Below are positions 36,929-46,449 of a stretch of 64,000 bases of DNA, piece by piece. The notes under the pieces were generated by a model. That model ran no database searches. It saw nothing but the letters and a program-made list of their open reading frames with translations, and was not told the origin of the DNA. The stretch comes from Yoonia tamlensis (GTDB taxonomy: Bacteria; Pseudomonadota; Alphaproteobacteria; Rhodobacterales; Rhodobacteraceae). The stretch spans positions 319,472-383,471 of the forward strand of contig NZ_FOYP01000001.1 of NCBI RefSeq assembly GCF_900115105.1. Reading direction: 5' to 3'. The position numbers and the translations under genes were made by a program. Within the stretch, counting starts at the first letter, position 1, and each line of letters opens with the position of its first letter.

Positions 36929-39162
36929 TAGACCAGCCAATCGGCGACAGAGCGCCGCACGGAATGATCGCCGCGCGCGACGGATTCGTCCATAATCGCG
37001 CGCACCTCGTTCAGATCGACACGGCGCAGCAAATGTTTGACCGGCCCCACAGAGGCGGGACGCATCGACAAGGACCGCAATCCCAAAGCCGCAAAGCACA
37101 ATGCCTCGACAGGGCGGCCCGCGTCTTCGCCGCAAAACGACACTGGCGTGCCCGATTCCGCGCAACGTGCGATCACATGCTGCAAGAACTGCAAAAAGCT
37201 AGCGTTCAGCGTATCATAGCGTTTGCGAACACGTTCGTTTTCGCGGTCAGCGGCGAAAAAGAACTGCTTAAGATCATTGCCGCCGATCGAGATAAAATCG
37301 ACCTCTTCGAAGAATGCTTTGGGGGCATAGGCCAGCGATGGTGTTTCCAGCATCGCGCCAACTTCCAGTTTCGAGGGCAGAATATGGCCAAGGATTTTTT
37401 CGCGTGCGATGGCCTTGTCCATTTCGGCTTTGGCGGCACGGAATTCCGCGTATTCGGCAATAAACGGGAACATCACCGACAAAGGCCCGCCATCGGCCGC
37501 GCGCAACAGCGCCTGAAGCTGCATACGCAGCACGCCCGGCTTGTCCAGACCCACCCTGATCGCGCGCCAACCCATGGCAGGGTTGGGTTCGTCGTTGGGT
37601 TTCATATAGGGCAGCACCTTGTCCGAGCCGATATCAAGCGTGCGAAATGCGATCCGCTTGCCCTTGGCCGATTTCACAACCCGCGAATATAACGCGGAAA
37701 GTTCGGCACGCCGTGGCATTTGATTGCGGATCAGGAACTGCAATTCAGTACGAAACAGGCCCACACCTTCGGCGCCCGACCCTTCGAGCGACGGCAGGTC
37801 GGCGATAAGCCCCGCATTCATCTGCAAGGATATTGTCGTGCCGCATTTTGTCGTTGCCGGCAGGTCGCGGATGGACGCATAGCGTTCCTGGGCGCGGGTT
37901 TGCATCGCCAGTTTGTCGCGAAAGGCGCTATGCACTGTTTCGTCGGGGCGCAAATGTGCGATGCCCTGATCACCATCGACCAGAATCGGATCGCCGTTCA
38001 GGGCCTCTGTGGTGACGCCTTTGGCGTTGATCACCAGCGGAATGGCCCATGCGCGCGCGACAATGGCGGCATGGCTACCGACAGAGCCCTCCTCGAGAAC
38101 AATCCCCTTGAGAGCCTTGCCGTATTCGAGCAATTCGCCGGGTCCGATGTTGCGCGCCACAAGAATCGGATTTTCAGGCATATCGGCGCGGGCAGCCGCC
38201 CCTTGTCCGGTCAGGATCCGCAAAAGACGGTTCGACAGATCATCCAGATCATGCAGCCGGTCACGCAAATATGGATCAGCGGCCATGTTCATGCGGGTGC
38301 GCGCATGTGACTGTTCTTTTTCGACAGCGGCCTCGGCGGACAGCCCGTTTGACACGTCTGCCTCCATCCGGCGCATCCAGCTGGTGGAATTGGCGAACAT
38401 GCGGTAGGCCTCAAAGACTTGGGCCTGATCGGCATCGTTGGCGCGCGCCCCAGAGAGCATTGTGTCGACGGAAATACGCAGCTTTTCGACGCCGTCACGC
38501 AGGCGCGAAAGTTCCACGTCGGGGTCGTCGGATATCGGATTGGTCACCACAACGCGCGGCTCGTGCAGGAATACCAGCCCTTCGCTTGCGCCTTCCTGGC
38601 CGACAGACCCGCGCAGCAGCACGTGTTGCTGATGGCGCGCGGAAAGTGCGGCACCTTCGCCCAGAAACGCGCCAAGCTCTGTCATTTCGGCCAGCACCAT
38701 CGCCACGATTTCGAGCGCATAGATTTCATCCGCGGTGAATTCGCGGGCGGCTTTGGATTGCACAACAAGAACGCCCAGCGCTTCGCCCAGCCGTTGAATC
38801 GGGACACCGCAGAACGACGAATACCGTTCTTCGCCCGTTTCGGGCATATACCGAAAACCCTTTTCGGAGGGCGCGTCGGCGGTGTTGATCACGCTGCGGC
38901 TTTTGGCAGTACGCCCGACAAGACCTTCGCCAAGGCGCATCCGCGTTTGATGGACGGCTTCGGCTTGCAAGCCTTTGGTCGCGCACAGCTCGAGCGTTTC
39001 CGCGTCACGGAACAGATAGATCGAACACACTTCGGTCATCATCGACGTCGCAATTAGGTCCACGACCTCGTCTAGGCGTGTCTGGCCTTCGTTGTTCGAG
39101 GCAAGCGCCTCTCGGAGGCGGCCAAGTAACTTGCGGCTTTCGGTTTCAATCCGTTCTGGCAT
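36919..39162 (-). CDS. ptsP: Phosphoenolpyruvate-protein phosphotransferase, nitrogen PTS (EI-Ntr)
   Basis: The 747-residue protein has an N-terminal GAF domain (about 17-160), a PEP-utilising N-terminal domain, the phosphohistidine in GSHAAIVAR (about His364) and a C-terminal PEP-binding barrel with LQFLIRN, GGNDLKQFFFAADRENE and the catalytic cysteine in SFCGEDAG. It starts the PTS-Ntr phosphorelay that links nitrogen and carbon signals. It follows lysC by 34 bases on the same strand, a common alphaproteobacterial pair. Confidence 0.95.
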   Translation of the reverse strand: MPERIETESRKLLGRLREALASNNEGQTRLDEVVDLIATSMMTEVCSIYLFRDAETLELCATKGLQAEAVHQTRMRLGEGLVGRTAKSRSVINTADAPSEKGFRYMPETGEERYSSFCGVPIQRLGEALGVLVVQSKAAREFTADEIYALEIVAMVLAEMTELGAFLGEGAALSARHQQHVLLRGSVGQEGASEGLVFLHEPRVVVTNPISDDPDVELSRLRDGVEKLRISVDTMLSGARANDADQAQVFEAYRMFANSTSWMRRMEADVSNGLSAEAAVEKEQSHARTRMNMAADPYLRDRLHDLDDLSNRLLRILTGQGAAARADMPENPILVARNIGPGELLEYGKALKGIVLEEGSVGSHAAIVARAWAIPLVINAKGVTTEALNGDPILVDGDQGIAHLRPDETVHSAFRDKLAMQTRAQERYASIRDLPATTKCGTTISLQMNAGLIADLPSLEGSGAEGVGLFRTELQFLIRNQMPRRAELSALYSRVVKSAKGKRIAFRTLDIGSDKVLPYMKPNDEPNPAMGWRAIRVGLDKPGVLRMQLQALLRAADGGPLSVMFPFIAEYAEFRAAKAEMDKAIAREKILGHILPSKLEVGAMLETPSLAYAPKAFFEEVDFISIGGNDLKQFFFAADRENERVRKRYDTLNASFLQFLQHVIARCAESGTPVSFCGEDAGRPVEALCFAALGLRSLSMRPASVGPVKHLLRRVDLNEVRAIMDESVARGDHSVRRSVADWLVYQV

Positions 39163-39196
39163 TGGTCCCCCAAAATGACGAACCGATCACATTTGA

Positions 39197-40435
39197 TCAG
39201 CCAGCCTTTTCCAATTCGAATGCATCATGCAGGGCTTGTACGGCAAGTTCCATGTATTTTCGATCAATCAGTACGGAAATTTTGATCTCTGAGGTTGTAA
39301 TGACTTTGATGTTTACACCTTCAGAGGACAAAACCTTGAACATTTTGGCCGCAACACCTGTGTGGCTGCGCATGCCGATGCCCACAACCGACACCTTTGC
39401 GACGCCTTCATCGGCAACCAGATCATGATAGTTGATCGCGCCTTTTTCTTTGGCATCCTGCATCGCAACTTCTGCGCGCTTGACCTGATCCACAGGGCAA
39501 GAGAACGTCATGTCGGTGCGCCCTTCTTCAGAGATGTTTTGCACGATCATATCGACGTTTACGCCAGCGTCGGAAAGCGGGCCAAAGATCGCAGCAGCGA
39601 TGCCTGGACGGTCGGCGACCGAAATCAGGGTCATTTTTGCTTCGTCGCGGGAATAGGCCACACCGGCCACAACGTTGGATTCCATGATTTCCTCCTCATC
39701 GCAGACAAGCGTTCCAGCCGCGTCCGATGGTTCTTCAAAAGATGATAGCACGCGCAGGCGTACTTTATAACGCATTGCCAGTTCGACAGACCGGGTTTGC
39801 AATACCTTTGCGCCGAGTGACGCAAGTTCCAGCATTTCTTCGAATGCGATCTTGTCAAGTTTGCGCGCTTTGCTCGTGATGCGCGGATCTGTGGTATAGA
39901 CACCGTCTACATCGGTATAAATGTCGCAGCGTTCCGCACCAAATGCAGCAGCAAAGGCCACAGCCGTTGTATCTGACCCACCGCGCCCCAATGTGGTGAT
40001 GCGGCCATCAGGGCTGACCCCTTGGAAGCCCGCGACCACGGCAACTTTCATACCTTCGCCGAATTTGGCGTTGATGTTGTCGGTGGGGATTTCTTCGATG
40101 CGCGCGTTTGAATGCGCAGAGGTGGTTTTGACCGGCACTTGCCAGCCCTGCCAGCTGCGCGCGGGGATTTCCATTTCTTGCAGGCGCAGGGCCATCAGAC
40201 CGGCGGTTACGTTTTCACCTGACGAAACGATTGAATCATATTCGCGCGCGTCATACAGCGGTGCAGTATCATTGACCCAGCCGACCAGTTCGTTGGTTTT
40301 CCCCGACATCGCCGAAACGATGACGATCACGTCATAGCCGTTGGCAACTTCGACAGCGACGCGTTTGGCGGCGCGTGCGATCCGGTCCAGATTGGCAACT
40401 GACGTGCCGCCAAATTTCATAACAAGCGTTGGCAT
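39197..40435 (-). CDS. lysC: Aspartate kinase
   Basis: The 412-residue enzyme starts VMKFGGTSVANLDRI, has the kinase signature VVAGFQGVSPDG and GRGGSDTTAVAFA, and two C-terminal ACT domains (about 265-405) that bind feedback inhibitors. It makes aspartyl phosphate for lysine, threonine and methionine synthesis. The ATG is at 40435; no attenuator or riboswitch is visible upstream. Confidence 0.96.
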   Translation of the reverse strand: MPTLVMKFGGTSVANLDRIARAAKRVAVEVANGYDVIVIVSAMSGKTNELVGWVNDTAPLYDAREYDSIVSSGENVTAGLMALRLQEMEIPARSWQGWQVPVKTTSAHSNARIEEIPTDNINAKFGEGMKVAVVAGFQGVSPDGRITTLGRGGSDTTAVAFAAAFGAERCDIYTDVDGVYTTDPRITSKARKLDKIAFEEMLELASLGAKVLQTRSVELAMRYKVRLRVLSSFEEPSDAAGTLVCDEEEIMESNVVAGVAYSRDEAKMTLISVADRPGIAAAIFGPLSDAGVNVDMIVQNISEEGRTDMTFSCPVDQVKRAEVAMQDAKEKGAINYHDLVADEGVAKVSVVGIGMRSHTGVAAKMFKVLSSEGVNIKVITTSEIKISVLIDRKYMELAVQALHDAFELEKAG

Positions 40436-40536
40436 GATCGTATCCCCGGGGGTGTCGCACCCCTATAGCAATTCCGCAGGTCTCTTAATGTGCTGCGCGC
40501 CCAAGAGCAATGCGCAACCGACATGGATCTCTCGCG

Positions 40537-40941
40537 TCAATTGGTCTTTTTGCGCGGAATAAACGGCAAAGGGACAACGGGAATACCATCATCAACCAGT
40601 TTCTTTGCATCGGCGATCTTGGCCTCGCCGTAAATCGGCCGCTCGGGGATGATGCCGTCATGCATATCGCGCGCCTGTTTTACGAAACTGTCACCGACAT
40701 AATCCGAGTTCTTTTCGACCGTATCGCGCAATTTTTCGATAGGGTTTTCAACGGCTTTTGGCGAAGCAATTGCCGATGACGTGCTGACAGCCGGTGCCAT
40801 CACGGATTTTGTTACCGCAGCTGATCCACATGTATCACAGATAATCATGCCCGCGCGGCAAAGCTTGTCAAAGGCTTCGCCGGATTGAAACCAGCTTTCA
40901 AAAGCATGGTTCTGGTCACATTTGAGATGAAAGCGGATCAT
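40537..40941 (-). CDS. DUF1178 family protein
   Basis: The 134-residue protein begins MIRFHLKCDQNHAFESWF and has a second cysteine pair (LCRAGMIICDTCGS), suggesting a small metal-binding ribbon, then an Ala/Ser-rich linker and a conserved C-terminal half (VGDSFVKQARDMHDG, IYGEA). DUF1178 has no known function. It lies 41 bases past the NUDIX gene on the same strand. Confidence 0.85.
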   Translation of the reverse strand: MIRFHLKCDQNHAFESWFQSGEAFDKLCRAGMIICDTCGSAAVTKSVMAPAVSTSSAIASPKAVENPIEKLRDTVEKNSDYVGDSFVKQARDMHDGIIPERPIYGEAKIADAKKLVDDGIPVVPLPFIPRKKTN

Positions 40942-40982
40942 GCGTTGTAAATAGGCAAATTGCGCGCGCTTGCAAGCATCCG

Positions 40983-41456
40983 TTAATGCAGAATCGTCTG
41001 TGGCTTGAAGCTGGCGACAATCTGTTGAAGCGCGGGTTCTTGCAATTTCTTCGCGGCTTTCTTGGGGCTGAACCATTTGCGTTTACGTTGCCCGCGTTCG
41101 GGCCATTTGCGCAGCTCTTTGCGCACCCGCACCGGATAGACCATCACAATAATAGGTGCTTCACCTGATTTCAGTGGTTTGACATAGCTATAGGCCCCCA
41201 GGCAGCGGTCGATCGCATCGCCCCTGATTCCGGCTTCTTCATATGCTTCGATGGCCGCCGAATCCGCGGGGGTTTGTTTGTGGATCGGCCAGCCTTTGGG
41301 CAAAATCCAGCGCCCCGAATTGCGTGTAGTTACAAGGCAGATTTCGACATTGCCATCGCGCAGGCGCCAGCACAGGGCCGCAAATTGCGCGCGCACATCG
41401 GTTTTGCGTCCGGCGCGCAGTTTGATCGGAAGCTGTTGCATCGGGTCTTTTGCCAT
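40983..41456 (-). CDS. NUDIX hydrolase
   Basis: The 157-residue protein has a NUDIX fold with a Nudix-box-like stretch PADSAAIEAYEEAGIRG near residue 63. The box is partly degenerate: the usual RE pair before the EE is IEAYEE. Similar proteins act on diadenosine polyphosphates or diphosphoinositol phosphates (KWFSPKKAAKKL tail). It is divergent from the deacetylase gene. Confidence 0.85.
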   Translation of the reverse strand: MAKDPMQQLPIKLRAGRKTDVRAQFAALCWRLRDGNVEICLVTTRNSGRWILPKGWPIHKQTPADSAAIEAYEEAGIRGDAIDRCLGAYSYVKPLKSGEAPIIVMVYPVRVRKELRKWPERGQRKRKWFSPKKAAKKLQEPALQQIVASFKPQTILH

Positions 41457-41490
41457 GGTGCCTGTCGAAAATTGGGGTAAACCCCCGATT

Positions 41491-42648
41491 ATGGCCGACG
41501 ATACGCATGCCCCCGTTGCACAAGCAACCCCTTTCCCGCGCTTTATCGGGTCCGAGATTTATCGCAGTTCAAGCTATGGTGCATGGCATCCGCTGCGCGT
41601 GCCGCGTGTGTCGACGGTGATGGATCTGTCGCGCGCGATGGGTTGGTTGCCTGCCGCGCAATTCGTCACCAGCCCGCGCGCCAAACCTGCCGCGCTGACC
41701 GGATTTCATACGCCCCGCTATATTGCCGCCCTGCAAGCCGCCGAAGCAGCGCAGGGTGTTTCCGCTGAAACCCGCGCGCGGCATGCGCTGGGCACACCGT
41801 CGAATCCGGTTTTCAAAGAAATGTACCGCCGCCCCGCAACCAGCGCTGGCGCGTCTTTGCTTGCGGGCGAACTGCTGGCCAAAGGCGGGGTGATCTATTC
41901 GCCCGCAGGCGGCACCCACCACGGTATGCCCGACCGCGCCAACGGGTTTTGCTATCTCAATGATCCGGTGCTGGCGATCCAGTCTTTGCGGCGCAACGGC
42001 GCGCGCCGGATCGCCTATGTCGATATTGATGCGCATCATGCGGACGGGGTTGAACACGCCTTTGTGCATGACCCTGACACGCTGCTGATTTCGGTGCACG
42101 AGGCCAACCGCTGGCCGCGCACGGGCGCGCTGACGGATAGCGGCGCGGGGCAGGTCTATAACCTGCCGGTGCCTGCGGGGCTGCATGATGATGAAATGGC
42201 GCTGATCGCGGATGCGCTGATCCTGCCTTTGGTCGCGGGGTTTCGCCCTGACGCAATCGTGCTGCAATGCGGGGCGGATGCCGTGCTTGAGGATCCGCAA
42301 TCGCGCCTGACCCTGTCAAACAATGCGCATTGGGCGATTGTGGCCGCGCTGCGCGATCTGTCCCCGCGCTATCTGGTTTTGGGCGGGGGCGGGTATAATC
42401 CTTGGTCGGTCGGGCGTTTGTGGACAGGGGTTTGGGCGACATTGCAAGGGGCCGAGATTCCCGATCGCATCCCGCAAGAAGCGCAAGATGTCTTGCGGGC
42501 GCTGACATGGGAAACCCCGCAAAAGCGCCGCACGCCCGCGCCGCATTGGATCACAACCCTGCGCGATGCCCCGCGCGGTGGGCCAATCAGCGAAGAAACG
42601 CGCAGCGGCGTGCAATACCTGATGCGCCGCGCGCGTCGCTGGGTCTGA
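41491..42648 (+). CDS. Histone deacetylase-like (AcuC/APAH) amidohydrolase
   Basis: The 385-residue protein belongs to the arginase/deacetylase superfamily: GTHHGMPDRANGFCYLND, the metal-binding DIDAHHADGVEHAF, and LVLGGGGYNPWSVGR near the C-terminus. It should deacetylate a protein or small molecule with zinc. The ATG at 41491 is preferred; a start at 41456 would overlap the divergent NUDIX start. It ends 39 bases before modA. Confidence 0.9.
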   Translation: MADDTHAPVAQATPFPRFIGSEIYRSSSYGAWHPLRVPRVSTVMDLSRAMGWLPAAQFVTSPRAKPAALTGFHTPRYIAALQAAEAAQGVSAETRARHALGTPSNPVFKEMYRRPATSAGASLLAGELLAKGGVIYSPAGGTHHGMPDRANGFCYLNDPVLAIQSLRRNGARRIAYVDIDAHHADGVEHAFVHDPDTLLISVHEANRWPRTGALTDSGAGQVYNLPVPAGLHDDEMALIADALILPLVAGFRPDAIVLQCGADAVLEDPQSRLTLSNNAHWAIVAALRDLSPRYLVLGGGGYNPWSVGRLWTGVWATLQGAEIPDRIPQEAQDVLRALTWETPQKRRTPAPHWITTLRDAPRGGPISEETRSGVQYLMRRARRWV

Positions 42649-42687
42649 CCCTTGCGCCGCTTTGCGAAGAGCCCGATACTTGGGCGC

Positions 42688-43416
42688 ATGATATTTCGGG
42701 TTCTTCTGACATGGGTCTTCTTTGCTACGGCTGCGTCTGCGCAGGTTGTGGTCTTTGCCTCGGCCAGTCTCAAGGAACCAGTGGACCGGATCGCGGCGCA
42801 ATTTCCCGATGTTGTCGTATCCTACGGCGCGAGCAGCACGCTTGCGCGGCAAATCAGCCAAGGCGCTCCGGCGGATATTGTGCTGCTCGCGCATGTGGAT
42901 TGGATGGATTACCTGCGCAGTGGCGGGTTTGTGCAGCCGCAGACAATTGCGGATTTCGCAAGCAACCAACTGGTGATGATCGGCGGGGCTGGCAGCGATG
43001 AAATCGCGCTGACACAGCCCGCTATTACTGCGGCCTTGGGGCAGGGGCGCATTGCGACGGGGATCACCGCGGCTGTCCCCGCAGGCATCTATGCCAAAGA
43101 GGCGCTGATCCATCTAGGGCTATGGGACCACTTTGTCGCTGATCTGGCAGAGGTCGACAATGTCCGTGCCGCCTTGGTGCTGGTTGCGCGCGGGCAGGCG
43201 CCACTGGGGATTGTTTATGCCACCGATGCGCAGGCCACGGATGCGGTGCAGGTTGTTGCGGTCTTTCCTGCAGATAGCCACGCGCCGATCCGCTATACCG
43301 GCGCACTGACCGCGCATGCTGATGCGGGTGCGGCGGATTTCCTGACCTATCTGAACGGGCCGCAAGGGCGGCGCATTTTGCAAGAGGCGGGTTTCCTGCC
43401 TCCGGTGACGCGGTAA
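42688..43416 (+). CDS. modA: Molybdate-binding periplasmic protein
   Basis: The 242-residue protein has a signal peptide (about 1-19, FFATAASA) and the ModA fold: VVVFASASLKEPVDRIA, YGASSTLARQI, and GQAPLGIVYATDA. It binds molybdate or tungstate. A TTG further upstream gives a longer ORF, but the ATG at 42688 places the signal peptide correctly. The stop overlaps modB (TAATG). Confidence 0.94.
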   Translation: MIFRVLLTWVFFATAASAQVVVFASASLKEPVDRIAAQFPDVVVSYGASSTLARQISQGAPADIVLLAHVDWMDYLRSGGFVQPQTIADFASNQLVMIGGAGSDEIALTQPAITAALGQGRIATGITAAVPAGIYAKEALIHLGLWDHFVADLAEVDNVRAALVLVARGQAPLGIVYATDAQATDAVQVVAVFPADSHAPIRYTGALTAHADAGAADFLTYLNGPQGRRILQEAGFLPPVTR

Positions 43417-44108
43417 TGGGTGCGCTGGGGCCAAATGAATGGGCGGCGATTACGCTGTCGCTGCGGGTCTCGCTTGTCGCTGTGATTTGCGCACTGCCCT
43501 TTGCGATTGCTATCGCCTATGTCTTGGCGCGCAAGCAATTTGTCGGGCGGCAATTGCTGAATGTCGTGGTACATTTGCCGCTGGTGATGCCCCCCGTGGT
43601 GACAGGCTATTTGTTGCTGGTGATATTTGGTGCCCAAGGCCCTGCAGGGCGCATTCTTGACCAATGGTTCGGGATCACGTTGGGGTTTCGCTGGACCGGT
43701 GCCGCCTTGGCTGCGGCCGTGATGGCGTTTCCGCTGATGGTGCGCGCAATCCGGCTGGGGTTCGAAGCCATTGATCCGGGATTAGAGGACGCCGCCGCAA
43801 CCTTGGGCGCGACCCGCTGGCGTATCTACGCCACGGTGACCTTGCCTTTGGCGTTGCCCGGCATTTTTGCAGGCGTGGTGTTGGGGTTTGCCAAAGCGCT
43901 GGGCGAATTTGGCGCAACGATCACATTTGTCGCCGCGATCCCCGGTCAAACCCAAACAATCCCGTCAGCGATTTACGGGCTTTTGCAGGTGCCAAATAGC
44001 GGGGCTGCGGTGGTCAGCTTGGTCGTGGTGTCGATCATTCTGGCGATGGGGGCGCTGCTGCTGTCCGAAGTTCTGGCACAGCGCATGGCGCGCAAGGTGG
44101 GCCGCTGA
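43416..44108 (+). CDS. modB: Molybdate ABC transporter permease
   Basis: The 230-residue permease has five to six membrane helices and the cytoplasmic EAA loop ATLGATRWRIYATVTLPLALPGI with the following KALGEFGATITF motif typical of ModB. It is coupled on both sides by one-base overlaps with modA and modC. Confidence 0.95.
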   Translation: MGALGPNEWAAITLSLRVSLVAVICALPFAIAIAYVLARKQFVGRQLLNVVVHLPLVMPPVVTGYLLLVIFGAQGPAGRILDQWFGITLGFRWTGAALAAAVMAFPLMVRAIRLGFEAIDPGLEDAAATLGATRWRIYATVTLPLALPGIFAGVVLGFAKALGEFGATITFVAAIPGQTQTIPSAIYGLLQVPNSGAAVVSLVVVSIILAMGALLLSEVLAQRMARKVGR

Positions 44109-45169
44109 TGTTGCAGATTTGCGTGCAAAAGCAGATGGGTGAATTCAGCCTTGATGCGCAGTTTGATGCCCCCGCTGGCGTGACGGCGATTTTTGGCAAA
44201 TCTGGGTCCGGTAAAACCACGCTGATAAACGCGATTGCGGGGCTGGTGCAGCCGGATGCGGGCCGCATTGCGGTTGATGACAGGGTGCTTTTTGATCAAT
44301 CCGCGCGGGTCAATGTGCCGGTTGCAGGGCGGCGTGTGGGCTATGTTTTCCAAGATGCGCGGCTGTTCCCGCATCTGGATGTGCAGCGCAATCTGACTTA
44401 TGGCGGCAATCATAACGCCGCGCAGGTGATTGATATGTTGGGTCTGGGGTCATTGCTTGGCCGTCGGCCCGCGGGTCTGTCGGGTGGTGAACGCCAACGC
44501 GTGGCGCTGGGGCGGGCATTGATGTGTGATCCGCAGATATTGCTGATGGATGAACCGCTTGCCGCACTGGACGCGCCGCGCAAGGCTGAAATCCTGCCCT
44601 ATGTGGAACGGTTGCGCGACCGGACCCGCGTGCCGATTATCTACGTCAGCCATGACGTGTCAGAGGTCGCGCGCCTTGCAACAACGCTTGTGGTGCTTGA
44701 CGCGGGGCGCGTGGCGGTTGCGGGGCCTGTGGGGCATGTTTTGTCACGGCCCGAAGTCGTGCCGTTTTTGGGCACCCGCGCGGCCGGTGCCGTGATTGAA
44801 ACAAGGGTCGCGGGGCGGCTGCTCGATGATGATCTGACCGAGTTGCAATTTTCCGGCGGGCGGCTGTTGATGCCCGGATATCTGGGTGAAATCGGGCAAA
44901 AGCTGCGCCTGCGCATTCCGGCCCAAGATGTGATCTTGGCGCGCACCGCACCAACTGGGATCAGCGCGCTGAACGTGCTGCCGGTCACGATCACCGATAT
45001 TGTGCCCGGGCGCGGGCCGGGGGTCGCGGTCGGGCTGCGCGCGGGCGATGATCAACTGCTTGCGCGGATCACACGGCGCAGTCTTGGGCGCATGGAACTG
45101 GCCGTGGGCATGCAGGTTTTTGCAATCATCAAAGCCACCGCCGTCGGCCCCGAAGATATCGGCAGCTAA
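44108..45169 (+). CDS. modC: Molybdate ABC transporter ATP-binding protein
   Basis: The 353-residue ATPase has Walker A GKSGSGKTT near residue 32, the signature LSGGERQRVALGRAL, Walker B ILLMDEPLAALD, and a C-terminal TOBE/MOP domain (about 285-350) that senses molybdate. The first base overlaps the modB stop. No ModE gene or molybdenum-cofactor riboswitch was seen near modA. The last four bases overlap the convergent Kdo-transferase gene. Confidence 0.95.
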   Translation: MLQICVQKQMGEFSLDAQFDAPAGVTAIFGKSGSGKTTLINAIAGLVQPDAGRIAVDDRVLFDQSARVNVPVAGRRVGYVFQDARLFPHLDVQRNLTYGGNHNAAQVIDMLGLGSLLGRRPAGLSGGERQRVALGRALMCDPQILLMDEPLAALDAPRKAEILPYVERLRDRTRVPIIYVSHDVSEVARLATTLVVLDAGRVAVAGPVGHVLSRPEVVPFLGTRAAGAVIETRVAGRLLDDDLTELQFSGGRLLMPGYLGEIGQKLRLRIPAQDVILARTAPTGISALNVLPVTITDIVPGRGPGVAVGLRAGDDQLLARITRRSLGRMELAVGMQVFAIIKATAVGPEDIGS

Positions 45170-46449
45170 AGCGCGCGATCAATCGCTGCCAGCGTCCGTG
45201 CAACCCCGCCCGCATGATCATCATAAAACTGCGTAATCTGCGCGTCGGTGACAGGGGCAGGGTGGATTACGGCCGCGCATAGCTCTGTGGGCGTTTGCAC
45301 GTTGTGACAGACACCTGCGGCGATGGCTTCTTGCGCGGGATAGGCAATTGTCCAGATATGCGGGCCGACGATGACAGGTTTTTTTAGCGCCAGCGGTTCA
45401 ATGATATTATGCGCGCCCTTGGGCACAAAGCCGCCGCCTACAATGGCGCGGTCGGCAAGGCTCAGGTAGAAATACATCTCGCCCATGCTGTCGCCCAAAA
45501 GCACGTCGATATCAGGGGCAGCGCCGTTCAACCCTAACGCGGCATCAAAAATGTCCGAACGCCGCGCAAATCGGATACCGGCGTCAACCAGCATCTGCGC
45601 AACTTCGTCAAACCGTTCAGGCGCGCGGGGTACATAGGTGAAAAACACCCCCGGCGATTGCTTGATCATGTCGATATAGATCGGGTCTTCGCCTTCGACG
45701 ACCGATGTCAGGGTAAAGCTCGGGCGCCCATTGGTGAGCGCTGCGCGCGCGGTTTTGCCCGCATCCAGATGCGCCTGCGGGATCGGTTGATCAAACCGCA
45801 ACTCGCCCGTGATATGAATATTGGTCATGCCCGCCGCGGCAAAGCGGGCGCGCTGGTCTTGGGATTTCACGAACCCGCCCGCAAACCCCGCCAGAAGGGA
45901 AGCGCGCAACCCCAGCCCTTTGATATCCTTGTCATAGCTTTTTTGCGGATATTGCGCGTTGCACATGAACAAAGGCACGCCATGTTTACGGCAGGCCATG
46001 ATCATGCGCGGCCAAATCTCGATCTCCATGACCAGCCCGTATTTTGGGGTAAACCGGCGCAAAAAGCGGCGGTAAGCAAAGCCGAGCTCGAACGGCACCC
46101 AGATGGTTTGCAGCTGTCCTGTCGCAATCTCAGCTGCGAATTCGCGCTGGGCCTCGCGCCGTCCGGCGGGGGTGAAATGCGTGGTTAAAACCACCTCTCC
46201 ACGGGCCAGAAGCGCACGGATCAGCGGGGTCGCAGAGCGCATTTCACCAAGCGACACAGCATGCACCCAAACGGGGTTCTTGATGCAGCTTTGATAGGCC
46301 CCGAAACGTTCCGCAATATGCTGCGCGTATTCAGGGTCTTTTGCCCCGCGCTTGCGCAGATACAGCAGTGCAAAGGGCAGGATCAGCCACCAAAGCAGCC
46401 CATAAACCACCATCGCAATGCGCAGTTTAAGCGGCGGAAAACGGGTCAT
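45166..46449 (-). CDS. waaA: 3-deoxy-D-manno-octulosonic acid transferase (GT30)
   Basis: The 427-residue protein has an N-terminal membrane anchor (about 10-30) and the KdtA motifs VWVHAVSLGEMRSATPLI (catalytic Glu about 70) and GGFVPKGAHNIIEPLALKKPVIVGP. It transfers Kdo to lipid A at the inner membrane. It overlaps the upstream paralogue by four bases (ATGA). Of the two copies, this one has the more canonical C-terminal motif. Confidence 0.88.
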   Translation of the reverse strand: MTRFPPLKLRIAMVVYGLLWWLILPFALLYLRKRGAKDPEYAQHIAERFGAYQSCIKNPVWVHAVSLGEMRSATPLIRALLARGEVVLTTHFTPAGRREAQREFAAEIATGQLQTIWVPFELGFAYRRFLRRFTPKYGLVMEIEIWPRMIMACRKHGVPLFMCNAQYPQKSYDKDIKGLGLRASLLAGFAGGFVKSQDQRARFAAAGMTNIHITGELRFDQPIPQAHLDAGKTARAALTNGRPSFTLTSVVEGEDPIYIDMIKQSPGVFFTYVPRAPERFDEVAQMLVDAGIRFARRSDIFDAALGLNGAAPDIDVLLGDSMGEMYFYLSLADRAIVGGGFVPKGAHNIIEPLALKKPVIVGPHIWTIAYPAQEAIAAGVCHNVQTPTELCAAVIHPAPVTDAQITQFYDDHAGGVARTLAAIDRAL

